NCBI RefSeq assembly: GCF_004337985.1 | Contig: NW_021940921.1 | Coordinates: 761,758-825,757, forward strand | Reading direction: 5' to 3' | Length of the DNA: 64,000 nucleotides | From: Pyricularia pennisetigena | Lineage: Eukaryota > Ascomycota > Sordariomycetes > Magnaporthales > Pyriculariaceae | Made by a program: the position numbers and the translations under genes | In this document: piece by piece, positions 32,742 through 43,145 of the stretch | Numbering within the stretch: the first letter of the stretch is position 1 | Layout: each line of letters begins with the position of its first letter | The notes under the pieces: model-generated | Told to the model about the DNA's origin: nothing | The model's database searches: none | The model's input: the letters and a program-made list of their open reading frames with translations, nothing else

Positions 32742-34497
32742 ATGGGCGAGGTTTCACACCACAAGAGCTCGGGCTCTTTCGTAGGCGCCATCGATCAGGG
32801 CACGACCAGCTCACGCTTCCTCATTTTCAACACTGCTGGCGAGGTCGTCGCATCTCACCAGCTCGAGTTTAAGCAATACTATCCTCAGCCTGGGTAAGAT
32901 TCCTTTTGCATCGTTGCAGTCAAACCAAGCACATTTCAAGTACACTCGCCAACAAGATACACAACTAACACAATCTCCATGGTCCGCACAGTTGGCACGA
33001 ACACGACCCGCTCGAGATCGTGTCCTCGGTCGAGACGTGCATCGATGGTGCCGTCCAGGCCTTCGAGGCACAGGGCCACGACCCGCGGCAGATCAAGTCC
33101 GTTGGCATCACCAACCAGCGCGAGACCACGGTGGTTTGGGACCGCACGACAGGCGAGCCCCTGCACAATGCCATCGTCTGGACGGACGTGCGCGCCTCGG
33201 ACCTCGTCCGCCGCCTCAAGCGACGCCTCGGCGCCTCGGAGCTGACGCAGCGCTGCGGCTTGCCCCTCAGCACCTACCCCTCGGTCAGCAAGCTCCTGTG
33301 GATGGTGGCCAACGTCGACAGGGTCCGCGAGGCCTACGACGCCGGCAGGCTCGCGTTCGGCACCGTCGACACCTGGCTTGTGTACCGGCTCAACGGCGGG
33401 GCCGACAGGAACGTCTTTGTCAGCGACCCCAGCAACGCGAGCAGGACCATGTTTATGAACATCCACTCGCTCGAGTACGACGAGGACCTGATTGACTTTT
33501 TCCGCCTCGACACGGAAAAGGTCGCGCTGCCCACCATCGTCCCCTCGTCCGACCCCAAGGCCTACGGCTCCCTGGCCGGCACGTCCCTCAAGGGCGTCCC
33601 CATCACGGGCTGCCTGGGCGACCAGTCGGCGGCCCTGGTCGGACAAAAGGCCTTTGCGCCCGGCTTGGCCAAGAACACGTACGGCACCGGCAGCTTCATC
33701 CTGATGAACGTGGGCGAGAAGCCCGTCATCTCGACGCACGGGCTGCTGACCACGGTCGCCTTCGACTTTGGGCCCGGGCGGCGCTTCTACGCGCTCGAGG
33801 GCAGCATCGCCGTGGCCGGGTCCAGCGTCAAGTTCATGGTGGACAGCTTCAAGTTTGCCGAGTCGAGCGCCAAGTTCAGCGCGCTGGCCGAGTCGGTCCC
33901 GGACAACGGCGGCGTCGTCTTCGTCACGGGCTTCAGCGGCCTCTACGCCCCTTACTGGTACGACGACGCCAGGGGCACCATCTTTGGCATCACGAGCTAC
34001 ACCACCCCGGCCCACGTCGCCCGCGCCACCCTCGAGGCCACCTGCTTCCAGACAAAGGCCATCCTGGACGCCATGCACAAGGACAGCGGCAAGGCCCTGG
34101 AGGAGCTCGCCGTCGACGGTGGCATGTGCAACTCGGACTTGACCATGCAGGTATGCTGTCGAACTTGAGTCTTTTTTTTTTTCAAATCGCCCCCTAGCAG
34201 CAAAAAAAAAAGGAAAACATGTTTTTTTGCTGACATTATTCTTACCTCGTCACTCAGACCCAAGCAGATCTCATCGGGATGCCCGTCAACCGGCCGCAGA
34301 TGCGTGAGACCACGGCCCTGGGTGCCGCAATCGCCGCCGGCATGGCCTCCGGGGTGTGGAAGACATTTGAAGACCTCAGCAAAGTCAACACCGAGGGCAG
34401 GACGTTGTTCAAGCCGCAGATCTCACCCGAGGAGAGCTCGAAGCGCTTTGCACGGTGGGAGAAGGCCGTAGAGATGAGCAGAGGATGGATGTCTTGA
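32742..34497 (+). CDS. GUT1: Glycerol kinase
   Basis: Exons 32742-32893, 32992-34150 and 34258-34497 encode 516 residues, the usual length for FGGY-family glycerol kinases. The enzyme phosphorylates glycerol to sn-glycerol 3-phosphate with ATP in the cytosol, the entry step of glycerol catabolism. Hallmarks are the N-terminal phosphate loop [31 protein letters not shown], the [15 protein letters not shown] and [12 protein letters not shown] nucleotide-binding segments, and [14 protein letters not shown] near the C-terminal domain. Intron 1 has a CTAAC branch point; intron 2 carries poly-T and poly-A runs. The start is the ATG right before [11 protein letters not shown]; an upstream in-frame extension is open but not conserved. 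The symbol is that of the yeast orthologue. Its divergent neighbour is an aquaglyceroporin. Confidence 0.93.
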
Positions 34498-35688
34498 TTT
34501 TTTTCTTTTTTTTTTTTCGTTGGCTGTCTCTTTTTTCTTTTTCTTCTTGCTGCTGGGTGTTTTTGCATAGTTCTTGGCGTGCTATATTTTGGTGGTTATC
34601 TTTACCTTTTAGGACTTGTTGTGTGATTTCATTTATTCAACGATAATGACATGACGTTCTTTTGCATTGCTCATGCGGGAACAGGTCGGGTATATATGCC
34701 TGCTCGTCAGTAGCAATGACCGACCTTATCGTGCAACCTGGATTTGTCGATAACAAGGCATTTTCAACTTATTCGAGGTGTCAGAGTCAGTAAATCATTT
34801 GGATTATATTCTTCAAAACCTTGACCACAATAGTATACAAAGCCTCATCGACCCTGAAGACATGAGTTTCGATAAGCAGCTATGTATTCATCGGCTTGTA
34901 GCTTGCCAGAGGTACTGGCTTCAAACTCATGTATTCATTACATGAGCTCCTGGCAGCTTTTTGAAGTTTACCCGAGGGACTTCGATACCGCCTGTCTTAT
35001 GTTAAAAACTTACAAGTGTGTCATTCGGGATGTGTGGTTGCACGCACCACCTTGCAGCACGACAACAAAATTACCGAAGAAGGTTTGTACTGATATACTG
35101 TAAATTTGTAATTCTCCAGGCTAGCTTCCGGAAAATCCCGACCTTATGCCTGGCGAAGCCGTTTCAAGCCAGATCGAACTGACCGTTACGGCACAATTCC
35201 AGAGTGCTTCTTGCTAACTACATGATTGTTTCACTTTCGACATTACCTGTGCTACCTCTGTTTTTATGTCCCGCCTTGCTCATTGTGTTTATAACTCAAC
35301 CCCATAGTTTTAGCCGCCCCCAAAAAAATGCTGGTTTTAGTTACAAATACAAAATGCATAGGTGGTTTTTCAGGGTGAGGCGGTATTCTCAAGCACCAAG
35401 GCTCTATCGACGCAGCTTGTTGATGACGTAAAATTACACCAATTAATGATAGGGCTAGACTGCCTATCCACTAGGAAAGTGGAGGTTCTGTGAATGTTTT
35501 AGGAGTAATGAATGTGGATAAGAAGAATAAAAGCAAGCAAATAGAACATAAAGAAACAGGTTGACAAGTCTGTCGGACTCTCAGGTTACTCAAGCGTTCC
35601 TTGCACCCAGCATCATGCTGTATGGTTCAAAAGCTGCTCGCATTCGCTCAAAATTGGCAATAGGAGGTGTCCAATCGTGCATTTTCTA
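34498..35688. other. Intergenic, no feature seen
   Basis: The stretch holds the 3' region of glycerol kinase and unique sequence up to the LINE target-site duplication. Open frames are short and unsupported. Confidence 0.4.
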
Positions 35689-35703
35689 GACTAAAATCGA
35701 ATA
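35689..35703. repeat. Target-site duplication of the full-length LINE (left copy)
   Basis: gactaaaatcgaata occurs here next to the TAC tail and again at 41680-41694 at the other end of the element. The 15-bp match is exact. Confidence 0.9.
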
Positions 35704-35971
35704 GTAGTAGTAGTAGTATTAGTTAACGCCGGGCTCGGCCCGGCTTGTTAGCCGGCCGTTAGCAACCTCCCGAGGGGTATCTCGGCGCGCGTTCTATCTT
35801 CTTTATTTACACAGGGGGAAAACAAGGAGGGCAGAGGCGGATCGTGCCTGACCGGGTTCGGGCCCGGTCCTGCTTAGGGGGTTAGTTCACTGACGCGACC
35901 CCGTGCCTAAGGTGCACGGAGGGTTCGTCTGACGGCTTGTGCCGTGAAGTGTGGGTGAAAAGGCAGTAAGT

Positions 35972-38900
35972 CTATTCCTCGTCAGAGTTCGAGTCGTTTA
36001 CGATCGGTGTCCCTAGGCGTAAAGTGCGTTCGTGGCGCGCGGGGCGCTGGCGGGCCGCTCTGGGGCGGGCGCTGAAGTAGTTGGTGGCTATCGAAAACGC
36101 CTCAAAGCTTTTCGGTTGCCCGAAGCTTGTCTGGAAGAATTTCCAGCGTTGGGCGCGATTTGGCGGCCCGGCCGGCCGGTCGTTATCAGGCCACGGCCAG
36201 TTTCTCCACACCGCCCGCGAATAGCGGCAGTGCACCGGGTGCTCAGGGGAGGTCCGCTTCCAGCACCAGGCACACGAGGTGTTTGCATCCTGGTGGTTGA
36301 AACGGTCATGGTAGGCTTTGAAATCGCCGTGGCCGGTCCTCATGGCCAAATAATGGCCCAGTAGGGGTCTTGGCAAACGCAGTTCCTCGGGCTCCTTTCT
36401 CGGTGTGTATTGGAATTTCCATTCCCTATATGCGGGGGACCGTTCACAGAGTTCTTTACGCCACCAGTCCTTCTCTATATTCGAAAGAATGGCTCTGAGG
36501 ACCGTGCCGGCACCGCTATACGTGGTTTGCTGAGCCCTCGGGTCTGGGTCCGGCGGTCCGGCGGAGCCGGCCTTGGCCAGCTCGTCAGCCCGGTCGTTTC
36601 CCGGGATTCCCTGGTGCCCAGGGCACCAACGGACCCGAACCTCGGTACCTTGTTTTCGGAGTAGATCGACAAGGTCATGGAACTCCAGAAAGGCCCATTG
36701 GGACGAACGCGGCGCGTCGCCTCTAAGACCCCAAATAACCGAGGTGCTGTCCACACAAATCCAGATCCGGGCGCCTGGCTGGGCCTTGGCTGCCGCCTGT
36801 AGCCCTCTTAGGGCGCCAATCGCCTCGGCGTCGAAAACGTGGCTTTCCGGCGTAATAGATGCGGAGCCTGCGGCAAATTCCAGGCCCGCCCTAAAAGCGG
36901 CCCATCCGTACCCTATTTGGACGCAGTTGTTTTCGTGTTTTTCCGAACCATCCGTATATACCACGATATCGTCAGGTGATACCATGTCCAGCCATTCGAT
37001 AAAGCGGCGGGCCGCTTCCTCTTTCGGGACTCCTCCGGTGGGGTCAGTGCGAGAATCCGGGGCATTGCGAGGTGCGCGCAACTCTAGTCTCCGGATCCGC
37101 GGGAGAAGTTGTGCAGCCGTTTGCAGGGTCGTGGCCGAATGGCCCGAGTTGCGGGCACGAGGTGTTTCACGCAGGCGGCTGACAAGGGGGTGCCCCTTGT
37201 CCGCGAGCCTTAGTCGGGCGCCGTATTTCAGGCGGGTGTAGGCCAGCGCGACGCGGGCCGAGGGTAGTCCTGCGTCCCTGAGAACAGTGGACGAGGGGGT
37301 GGTTTTATACGCCGGGAGGATTGCCCGTGCCGCTAAAACCAGCGGTTTGTTCAGTGCTTTGAGGAGTCCTCTTTGCTTGTGCGCTGGGTTGTACCATGCC
37401 TCGGCTGCGTAGGTGGCCGAGGAACCCACGCATGCCACCGCTGCCTTGCGAAGTGCAGCCGCAGGCGGTCCGTATCTTACTGCCCCAAAGCTTTTGAGGT
37501 GAGCAGCGACCGCCATTGCTTTGGCAGCCCTTTCGGCCACGTGGCGGCGCCCGTCTAGCCGTCGGCTGAACCAAAAGCCAAGCCAACGCATGCCCGGGTA
37601 ACGCTCGGCCCCGGAGGCGCTTTGTCCGCGTCGACCGCCCGGTAGTTGGACCGGGGTAACCGTTCTACCATTAATCCGGATTTCCGGGTTGCGACCGTGC
37701 CTTTTCTTAGTGATATGGATCACCTCTGTCTTTTCCGCTGCAAAATGGATTTTCTCTTCCGCCGCAATTTCGTGCATATCCCGGAGTTTATCTTCCAGCC
37801 AACGTACGTTCTCCTCCAACGAGGGTGACGATTTCCATGTAAGCACGTCGTCTGCGTATGCCAGCCGCCACTTCGCACCGTTTTTGACGAGGTACGCCAG
37901 ATATAGCATATATAGGATCGGGGAAAGGGGAGACCCTTGCGGGGTGCCGCACCCAAGCCGCCTAAAGCCCGTGGTCGTACCCTCCAGCCGGACTCGGGCC
38001 TGGCGGCCGCTTAAAAAGTTAATCACGAACCTAAGGAGCATTTTACTAAACCCGAGGCTCCGCATTTTCCGTATCAATCGCCCATGGAGGAGGGCGTCGA
38101 AGGCGCCTTGGACGTCGCATGCGACAAGGGTGACTTCCTCCCCGCGAGCTAAAGCCTGCTCGATATCGTGGGCGAGGGCACAAACCAGATCCGTCGCCGA
38201 TCGTTTGGGTAGGGCACCGCCGTGGGTGCAGCTAAGGAGCCCGTTGTCGTGTATGGCCCAAGCTATCCGGCGTGCAACGAGCCTCTCGAGGCCTTTTCCG
38301 ATGCAGGAGAGGAGGGCTATAGGCCGCCAGGATCGAACGCTGCTCCGGTCTTTCTTCCCCGTTTTCGGTAGCATCGCGACTTCGGCCTTCTTCCAAGGCG
38401 CTGGGAAATGTCCGAGTTCCAGGCAACGTTGGTAGAGCCTGCGCACCGGCTCGGCCAACGAAGCCCATCCGGCTTTTAGTAGCCGGACGGTCATTCCGTC
38501 GATGCCCGGGGACGTGCTCGTAACCCCAATGCAGGAGCGCTCCGCCTCTTCCGCACTAACCTGGGTGTCCCAAGGGATTTTAGCCTCGTCCGGCGACCAG
38601 GCCTCCAAGGGGTCTCCCTGCAGGTCATCCTCCGCCGAAAATCGGCCAAGCACCTCCCGTTGCAGTGCTTCCGCTTTTGCTAAAGGCTCGCTCACTTGCT
38701 CGCCGTTAATAACCAGCGGCGGGGACCGGAGGCGTGGTCCGGCTCCCAGCCAGCCCACCATGTTCCACAAATCCTTATCGTCGCGCAGTTGGTCGATCCG
38801 GTGCCTCCAGTACTCCCGCTTCGCGGCCCGCACCCCTTTCGTGTAAGCTTTCTCCTCGGCAGAGGCGTTTGCCCTATTTACAGCGCTCCGCTTAACCCGC

Positions 38901-39859
38901 TGAAATTCGGCCCAAAGCCGTTGGCAGTTTTCGGTCCACCAGGGAGCCGAGCTGCCCCTTTTTCCCGCCGGCGTACCCACGACCCACGTCACTTGCTCCC
39001 ATAAAGTTGTAAATTCAGCTACCCACGCGTCCAATGCGTAGCCATCGGCCGCGGATCCCGGGTCCGGCATATCTTGCATGCCAAAAGCAAGTAGCTCCGC
39101 GAACTTTGGTAGCCGGTCGTCCCTAACTGAGACGTTGACCGCCTCCGGGCGGGGGACGCCGCGCGTCCGCAGCGTGGTATAAAGAGATTCGTGGTCGGAG
39201 CCTGTGTAAAGACTGCTGTCAACCACAGTTACCGTGCTGGGGAGGTTGGAAAAAACCATATCCAGTAAACCCCCGTCGCGGTGGGTGGGCACGCCGATAT
39301 TTCCTGTAAAATGCATGCCCTGGGCTTGCGCCCATGCCGTCAGTTGATCCCCTCCGCGTGCGTCTGTGCGGCCTGGCTGGTATGCAGCAGCCGCTACGTT
39401 AAAATCGCCGCCTATCACCGTGGGTCCATTTGGCACGGTATTGCATACCATTTCCAGCGCGGCCTCAGTACCCGGAGCCCTATATACGTTAATAAACAAT
39501 ATTCCGTTAATTTCGAGCCAAAGTACGTCCCGCGTATTTTGGCCCTGCGGTAACCGTCGTTGTGCGGCCCCTAGGGCTGCCCCCTTCTTGACGTAGGTGA
39601 GCACCCGGGGCCGGAGCCCAGTCATGGCTTCGTAAGTGCTCGCGTGCCATTCGTCCACTGGCGCAAAGACATCATAGCCCGGGTGCGTTTGTGTAGTCGT
39701 CTTTAGCCCGCACCATGGCTCTTGGACGTTAACCAGGTCCACTTCTCTCTGGTGGCATAACTCCAACAGGCTCAGATGCACACCCATCCTTTTGCCTACG
39801 TTGGCCCAAACTACGTCGAGGCGTTCCCGCTGCATGTTGCCGAGCGAATATTTCGTCAT
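35972..39859 (-). CDS. LINE ORF2: endonuclease, reverse transcriptase, RNase H
   Basis: A 1295-residue polyprotein. The apurinic-type endonuclease covers about residues 12-235, with NVQEPWC (E47), VIGGDFNV (D152) and the TGSDHESL signature (D222, H223). The reverse transcriptase follows with GTPQGSPLSP and YADD (668-671). RNase H has D970, E1012, D1037 and the CPGHQGIPGNDRADE motif. A C-x2-C-x7-H-x3-C knuckle sits at 1196-1211. The protein nicks the target, primes reverse transcription there and removes RNA from the hybrid. All catalytic residues are present. The start codon overlaps the ORF1 stop as ATGA, which suggests translation by termination-reinitiation. Confidence 0.92.
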   Translation of the reverse strand: MTKYSLGNMQRERLDVVWANVGKRMGVHLSLLELCHQREVDLVNVQEPWCGLKTTTQTHPGYDVFAPVDEWHASTYEAMTGLRPRVLTYVKKGAALGAAQRRLPQGQNTRDVLWLEINGILFINVYRAPGTEAALEMVCNTVPNGPTVIGGDFNVAAAAYQPGRTDARGGDQLTAWAQAQGMHFTGNIGVPTHRDGGLLDMVFSNLPSTVTVVDSSLYTGSDHESLYTTLRTRGVPRPEAVNVSVRDDRLPKFAELLAFGMQDMPDPGSAADGYALDAWVAEFTTLWEQVTWVVGTPAGKRGSSAPWWTENCQRLWAEFQRVKRSAVNRANASAEEKAYTKGVRAAKREYWRHRIDQLRDDKDLWNMVGWLGAGPRLRSPPLVINGEQVSEPLAKAEALQREVLGRFSAEDDLQGDPLEAWSPDEAKIPWDTQVSAEEAERSCIGVTSTSPGIDGMTVRLLKAGWASLAEPVRRLYQRCLELGHFPAPWKKAEVAMLPKTGKKDRSSVRSWRPIALLSCIGKGLERLVARRIAWAIHDNGLLSCTHGGALPKRSATDLVCALAHDIEQALARGEEVTLVACDVQGAFDALLHGRLIRKMRSLGFSKMLLRFVINFLSGRQARVRLEGTTTGFRRLGCGTPQGSPLSPILYMLYLAYLVKNGAKWRLAYADDVLTWKSSPSLEENVRWLEDKLRDMHEIAAEEKIHFAAEKTEVIHITKKRHGRNPEIRINGRTVTPVQLPGGRRGQSASGAERYPGMRWLGFWFSRRLDGRRHVAERAAKAMAVAAHLKSFGAVRYGPPAAALRKAAVACVGSSATYAAEAWYNPAHKQRGLLKALNKPLVLAARAILPAYKTTPSSTVLRDAGLPSARVALAYTRLKYGARLRLADKGHPLVSRLRETPRARNSGHSATTLQTAAQLLPRIRRLELRAPRNAPDSRTDPTGGVPKEEAARRFIEWLDMVSPDDIVVYTDGSEKHENNCVQIGYGWAAFRAGLEFAAGSASITPESHVFDAEAIGALRGLQAAAKAQPGARIWICVDSTSVIWGLRGDAPRSSQWAFLEFHDLVDLLRKQGTEVRVRWCPGHQGIPGNDRADELAKAGSAGPPDPDPRAQQTTYSGAGTVLRAILSNIEKDWWRKELCERSPAYREWKFQYTPRKEPEELRLPRPLLGHYLAMRTGHGDFKAYHDRFNHQDANTSCAWCWKRTSPEHPVHCRYSRAVWRNWPWPDNDRPAGPPNRAQRWKFFQTSFGQPKSFEAFSIATNYFSARPRAARQRPARHERTLRLGTPIVNDSNSDEE

Positions 39860-41568
39860 ATCAATCGATGGGTTGCTTCCAAGTCTATCACATCAGCGGG
39901 GCAAGGTTCGGCAGCCGCTGCGTCCTCCTCTATTTCGGCTGCCCAAACGATCTCGTCTTGCACGCGTTCCTGTTCAGCCTGCAGGAAGTTGCGGATGTCC
40001 GCCCCTGCCGCCTCGCATGGCCGCGCTCTTTTGTTTGAAATGCTCGATCGGGAGCTCGAGGTTTGCGAATGCTGCGATGAGGTGCTTAGGACCGGGATTG
40101 CAGGTGCTGGCTTTCGGCGGGCCGCCTCAGCCCGGTCGTTGATAATCGCGGCACGGTTGGCACGTCCGATTCTGCGGATCCCCTTTAGTTTACGCTGTGA
40201 AGGTCGTTCAAGCTTCCCATTTACCACCAAAGGTCGGGCAGGGCAGTTCTCATGTCCGGATGGGAAATGGCCGTGGCAGTTAACGCATTTGGGGGCTGCC
40301 TTGCACGGCTCTTCCTCTGTCGCATGTTTTGCTTCACCACATATGCCGCAACGCGCTTGCCGTACGCAGCGACGTATTTCGCAATATCCCTGGCAGCCAT
40401 CGTGGTGGTGTGTAATTTTGCGTGACTTTTCAACCTTCCGCGCACGCCCCGACACCCCAAAAAGCTGAAAAGGCTTTACGGGTTGGAGGAAAGACACTAT
40501 CCACGTGCCCTCAGCCGTATGCGGGTCGTATCCATGCCTGGAAATGTGCCAGTTGACTGGCTGCTGGCCTGCTGCCACGGTAATCTCCTCCTGGATTACA
40601 TCATGTACGTCCTTTCTTCCGTCCAGGCAATTGAGCGTTCGGGGCACTCCAGAGACGGCGTATGTGTGCCAGGTTGTCGGGACAGTGACTTCCCGCGCGT
40701 CCAATGCGTCCATAATGGCCTTGACTGCGTTGGGGTTGAGGAGTTTTTGCCGTGTTTCCTCAGAGGCCACCGTAACACCCCAGCCCGTGGGGGTACGTTT
40801 GGCGTTTGGGATTTCACTGTGTGGCACCGAGACCAATTCGGCCAATTTGGTGGTTACCGCGTATGGCTCCCTCGTCACCATCCGCAATTTGTCATTTACG
40901 CGGATCAGGATGCGGTTGGCCGGCTGTTCTGTCAAACGTTTCGGGGCTTGGGGGCGGTCCCGGCCCGATTGGGAGGGAGCTGCGGAGCTGTCAGGTGCAT
41001 TGCCGGGCGTCGTACGTATCGGGTACGAGCGCGTGGCCGGGGTTAAAATTCGCATTGGGGCCGCCGCTGGTGGCGTGGCGGCTCGCTCGGCCCATGTGAC
41101 CGATTTTTTAATGGGCGTGCCTTTGCCTTTAGAGGCCGACGACGCCGTGCCCGTCCTTGTAATTAAGATGCTGCGCCTTTCGCTGGAACTGGTCGGCGAA
41201 CGCGACGGAGAGCGCGAACGCTCTTTTTCAGGGAGGGTGCGACTGAGGAACCAGCCGCTGATCACATCGTCAAGTTCGAGAACAATTCTCCTAAGCGCGG
41301 CGTCCTCCGGGGCCTGTAAGCTTTCGAGCTTGGCTGCAAAAACCTCTTCGAGCCAGCTGCCGACTGTTTCCACGTTTTCCAGCTCCTGTTGCAGTGTTTT
41401 GATGGCCAGGGCCGGGAGGCTGGAGTACCTTCCGCGGCCGGCCGGCTCAGGCGCGTTAGCGGTGCGCGTGTCGAGAGATACGTGTTCCGACTCGGCCTGG
41501 CCCTGCGGAAAAGCCTGCGGCGTGCTCTGCGGGCGCGCGCGGCGGTTTGAGACCTCTGGTGAGGCCAT
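39856..41568 (-). CDS. LINE ORF1: gag-like RNA-binding protein
   Basis: A 570-residue basic protein. Residues about 52-110 form a likely helical/coiled-coil segment. Residues 115-215 are Ser/Arg/Pro-rich and probably disordered. A folded region follows (about 215-375), then a cysteine cluster with zinc knuckles at 392-442, including C407-x2-C410-x4-H415-x6-C422 and C428-x2-C431-x7-H439-x2-C442. ORF1 proteins of this clade bind the element RNA and form the retrotransposition particle. The frame ends in TGA within ATGA, shared with the ORF2 start. Confidence 0.85.
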   Translation of the reverse strand: MASPEVSNRRARPQSTPQAFPQGQAESEHVSLDTRTANAPEPAGRGRYSSLPALAIKTLQQELENVETVGSWLEEVFAAKLESLQAPEDAALRRIVLELDDVISGWFLSRTLPEKERSRSPSRSPTSSSERRSILITRTGTASSASKGKGTPIKKSVTWAERAATPPAAAPMRILTPATRSYPIRTTPGNAPDSSAAPSQSGRDRPQAPKRLTEQPANRILIRVNDKLRMVTREPYAVTTKLAELVSVPHSEIPNAKRTPTGWGVTVASEETRQKLLNPNAVKAIMDALDAREVTVPTTWHTYAVSGVPRTLNCLDGRKDVHDVIQEEITVAAGQQPVNWHISRHGYDPHTAEGTWIVSFLQPVKPFQLFGVSGRARKVEKSRKITHHHDGCQGYCEIRRCVRQARCGICGEAKHATEEEPCKAAPKCVNCHGHFPSGHENCPARPLVVNGKLERPSQRKLKGIRRIGRANRAAIINDRAEAARRKPAPAIPVLSTSSQHSQTSSSRSSISNKRARPCEAAGADIRNFLQAEQERVQDEIVWAAEIEEDAAAAEPCPADVIDLEATHRLI

Positions 41569-41679
41569 GACGACCGGCGCCCGGAGGGCGAAAATTCTTC
41601 AGCTGTTAAGCTTATTGGTGTGTTTGGGTGTGAATCGCTAACAAAGGTGGGTCTGACCCATGAATGTGGAGGATGCTTG

Positions 41680-41694
41680 GACTAAAATCGAATA
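41680..41694. repeat. Target-site duplication of the full-length LINE (right copy)
   Basis: Exact second copy of gactaaaatcgaata at the 5' end of the minus-strand element. Confidence 0.9.
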
Positions 41695-43145
41695 AAGGGA
41701 TTTCTAGCTCCTTGAAGCGCTGGGATAGATTGGTGAGACTAACCCTAACCCAGAGCCTATCAATGCCACAAGCAGGTTCAGTTGACCATATTCTAACCGG
41801 ACAGGTCCAGCCAAACGCATTAGCTCGCTTTGTCCTATGCATGGTGTTGTTGCCGTGAGAGGAAGGAAGGGTCAGGACTCAATTCAATATCCAAACCTAC
41901 TGAATGGCGACTTGCGACTGCAGGATTCAGCAAATTGGTGCTGGTTGGGCTGCGTCCAGGAATGGAAATTTGTTATCCCCAGATTCTTCGTCCTTATTTT
42001 CATATTATTGCGATGATCCTTTCGAAGGCTTGCTTCAGAGCGCGTGGCTTGCGCCATTATACAATTGCCACTTTGCTGCAGAATGAATTTCCCGCTGCGA
42101 TAAACCAGCAAACAGTCAACTGACTGCGCATGATTCATGCTCCTATAAAACTCCCCAACTCCCTTTGTTTGTATTATACAAATCATATTCAGGGTCTCCC
42201 ATGCTCTGCGGCCAAGACACCTTAAATGCAGTAAGCTTTTTGGTTATCTAGTTCTTAGTTTATTGTTACTTGAGTTGCCCGTAGGTGTGATCGCGGCTCA
42301 ATGTCTTACCAATACGATCCGCTCGGAGAGTTACGTCGTTTAAGCTCCACGTGCGAATAACTACTAACTCTGGGCTTGATTCCATGTTCCAGACAAGGCG
42401 GAAAATCCAGGAAGACCGTTGCTTTTCACTGCCACAAGATCACCAGTGTGGCCGTGAAAGAAAGAATTTTTGACAAATGCCAGTGATCAAAGGAAGGGGA
42501 ATCAACAGCTGCATAGCGGTCAAACAATAAAATGTAAGGATCCAGCATGTTTCGGTCTGGAATCTATGCCTTGTCAGGCCACCCCCCAAAGGATTTAGAC
42601 GATACTAGGCACAATGTGTTGGCGAACAAGCTTAGTCCAGGCTAGTCCCGTAACCTTACCTGGGTTTCGGACTTTTTTTTCTCTCTCTCTTACTCTCTCG
42701 CACACATACAACACACTGCCAATGGCCTAAGCGCCAGCCTGAAAAAGCCATGAGATGAAAGAGGAATTGAAATTTGACGCTTTGACCGGACCCTTCCCCC
42801 GGAGTGGTCGTCTGGTGATTTTGCTTCTTTCATCCCGTCTCAGTGTGTCTGGCTCGATCTTTATACCGCCGAGGGAAGCCTTTACAAGGTTTTGCTTGGA
42901 GCATTTTTTGGTGTGCAATGCCGCAGCCCCATGCTTAGGCATGTCTGAGACCAACACCAATATGCGAGTATGCAAGGTCGAAAAGAAATTTCTTGTCAGG
43001 ATTAGCCGAATGCTCTGCGCTCTATGGACAATCCTCTGCCATTTACCTATTCTTTCCGCTCCACTCATTCGGAATCGCATGCTGACTTGATTTCCTTTTT
43101 TTTTTTTTGAAAAAAAAAAACCAAAAAAAAAACAAATAATAAAAA
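41695..43145. other. Intergenic, no supported gene
   Basis: Unique sequence between the LINE and the Arg/Ser-rich gene. Open frames are short and motif-free. A (CT)n tract lies near 42680, and poly-T then poly-A tracts sit at about 43098-43130, directly before the next start codon. Confidence 0.4.

Larger units (their letters stand above)
35704..41679 (-). mobile_element. Full-length Tad-type LINE (MGL/MGR583-like)
   Basis: This is a complete 5976-bp non-LTR retrotransposon on the minus strand. It has a short 5' leader of about 110 bases, ORF1, ORF2 overlapping by four bases, a 3' UTR of about 270 bases with GC-rich hairpins, and about five TAC units, all bounded by a 15-bp target-site duplication. 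Domain order (knuckle protein, then endonuclease, reverse transcriptase, RNase H, CCHC knuckle) fits the Tad1 clade. Size and tail resemble the MGL/MGR583 element of the blast fungus. Both ORFs are open and the sequence is not RIP-mutated, so it may be active. It belongs to the same family as the chimeric copy in the Argonaute gene. Confidence 0.9.

Noticed and set aside
32936..34078. 380-codon open frame on the minus strand
   Set aside because: Antisense to the well-supported glycerol kinase; its His/Asp/Gly-rich peptide is a typical shadow frame.
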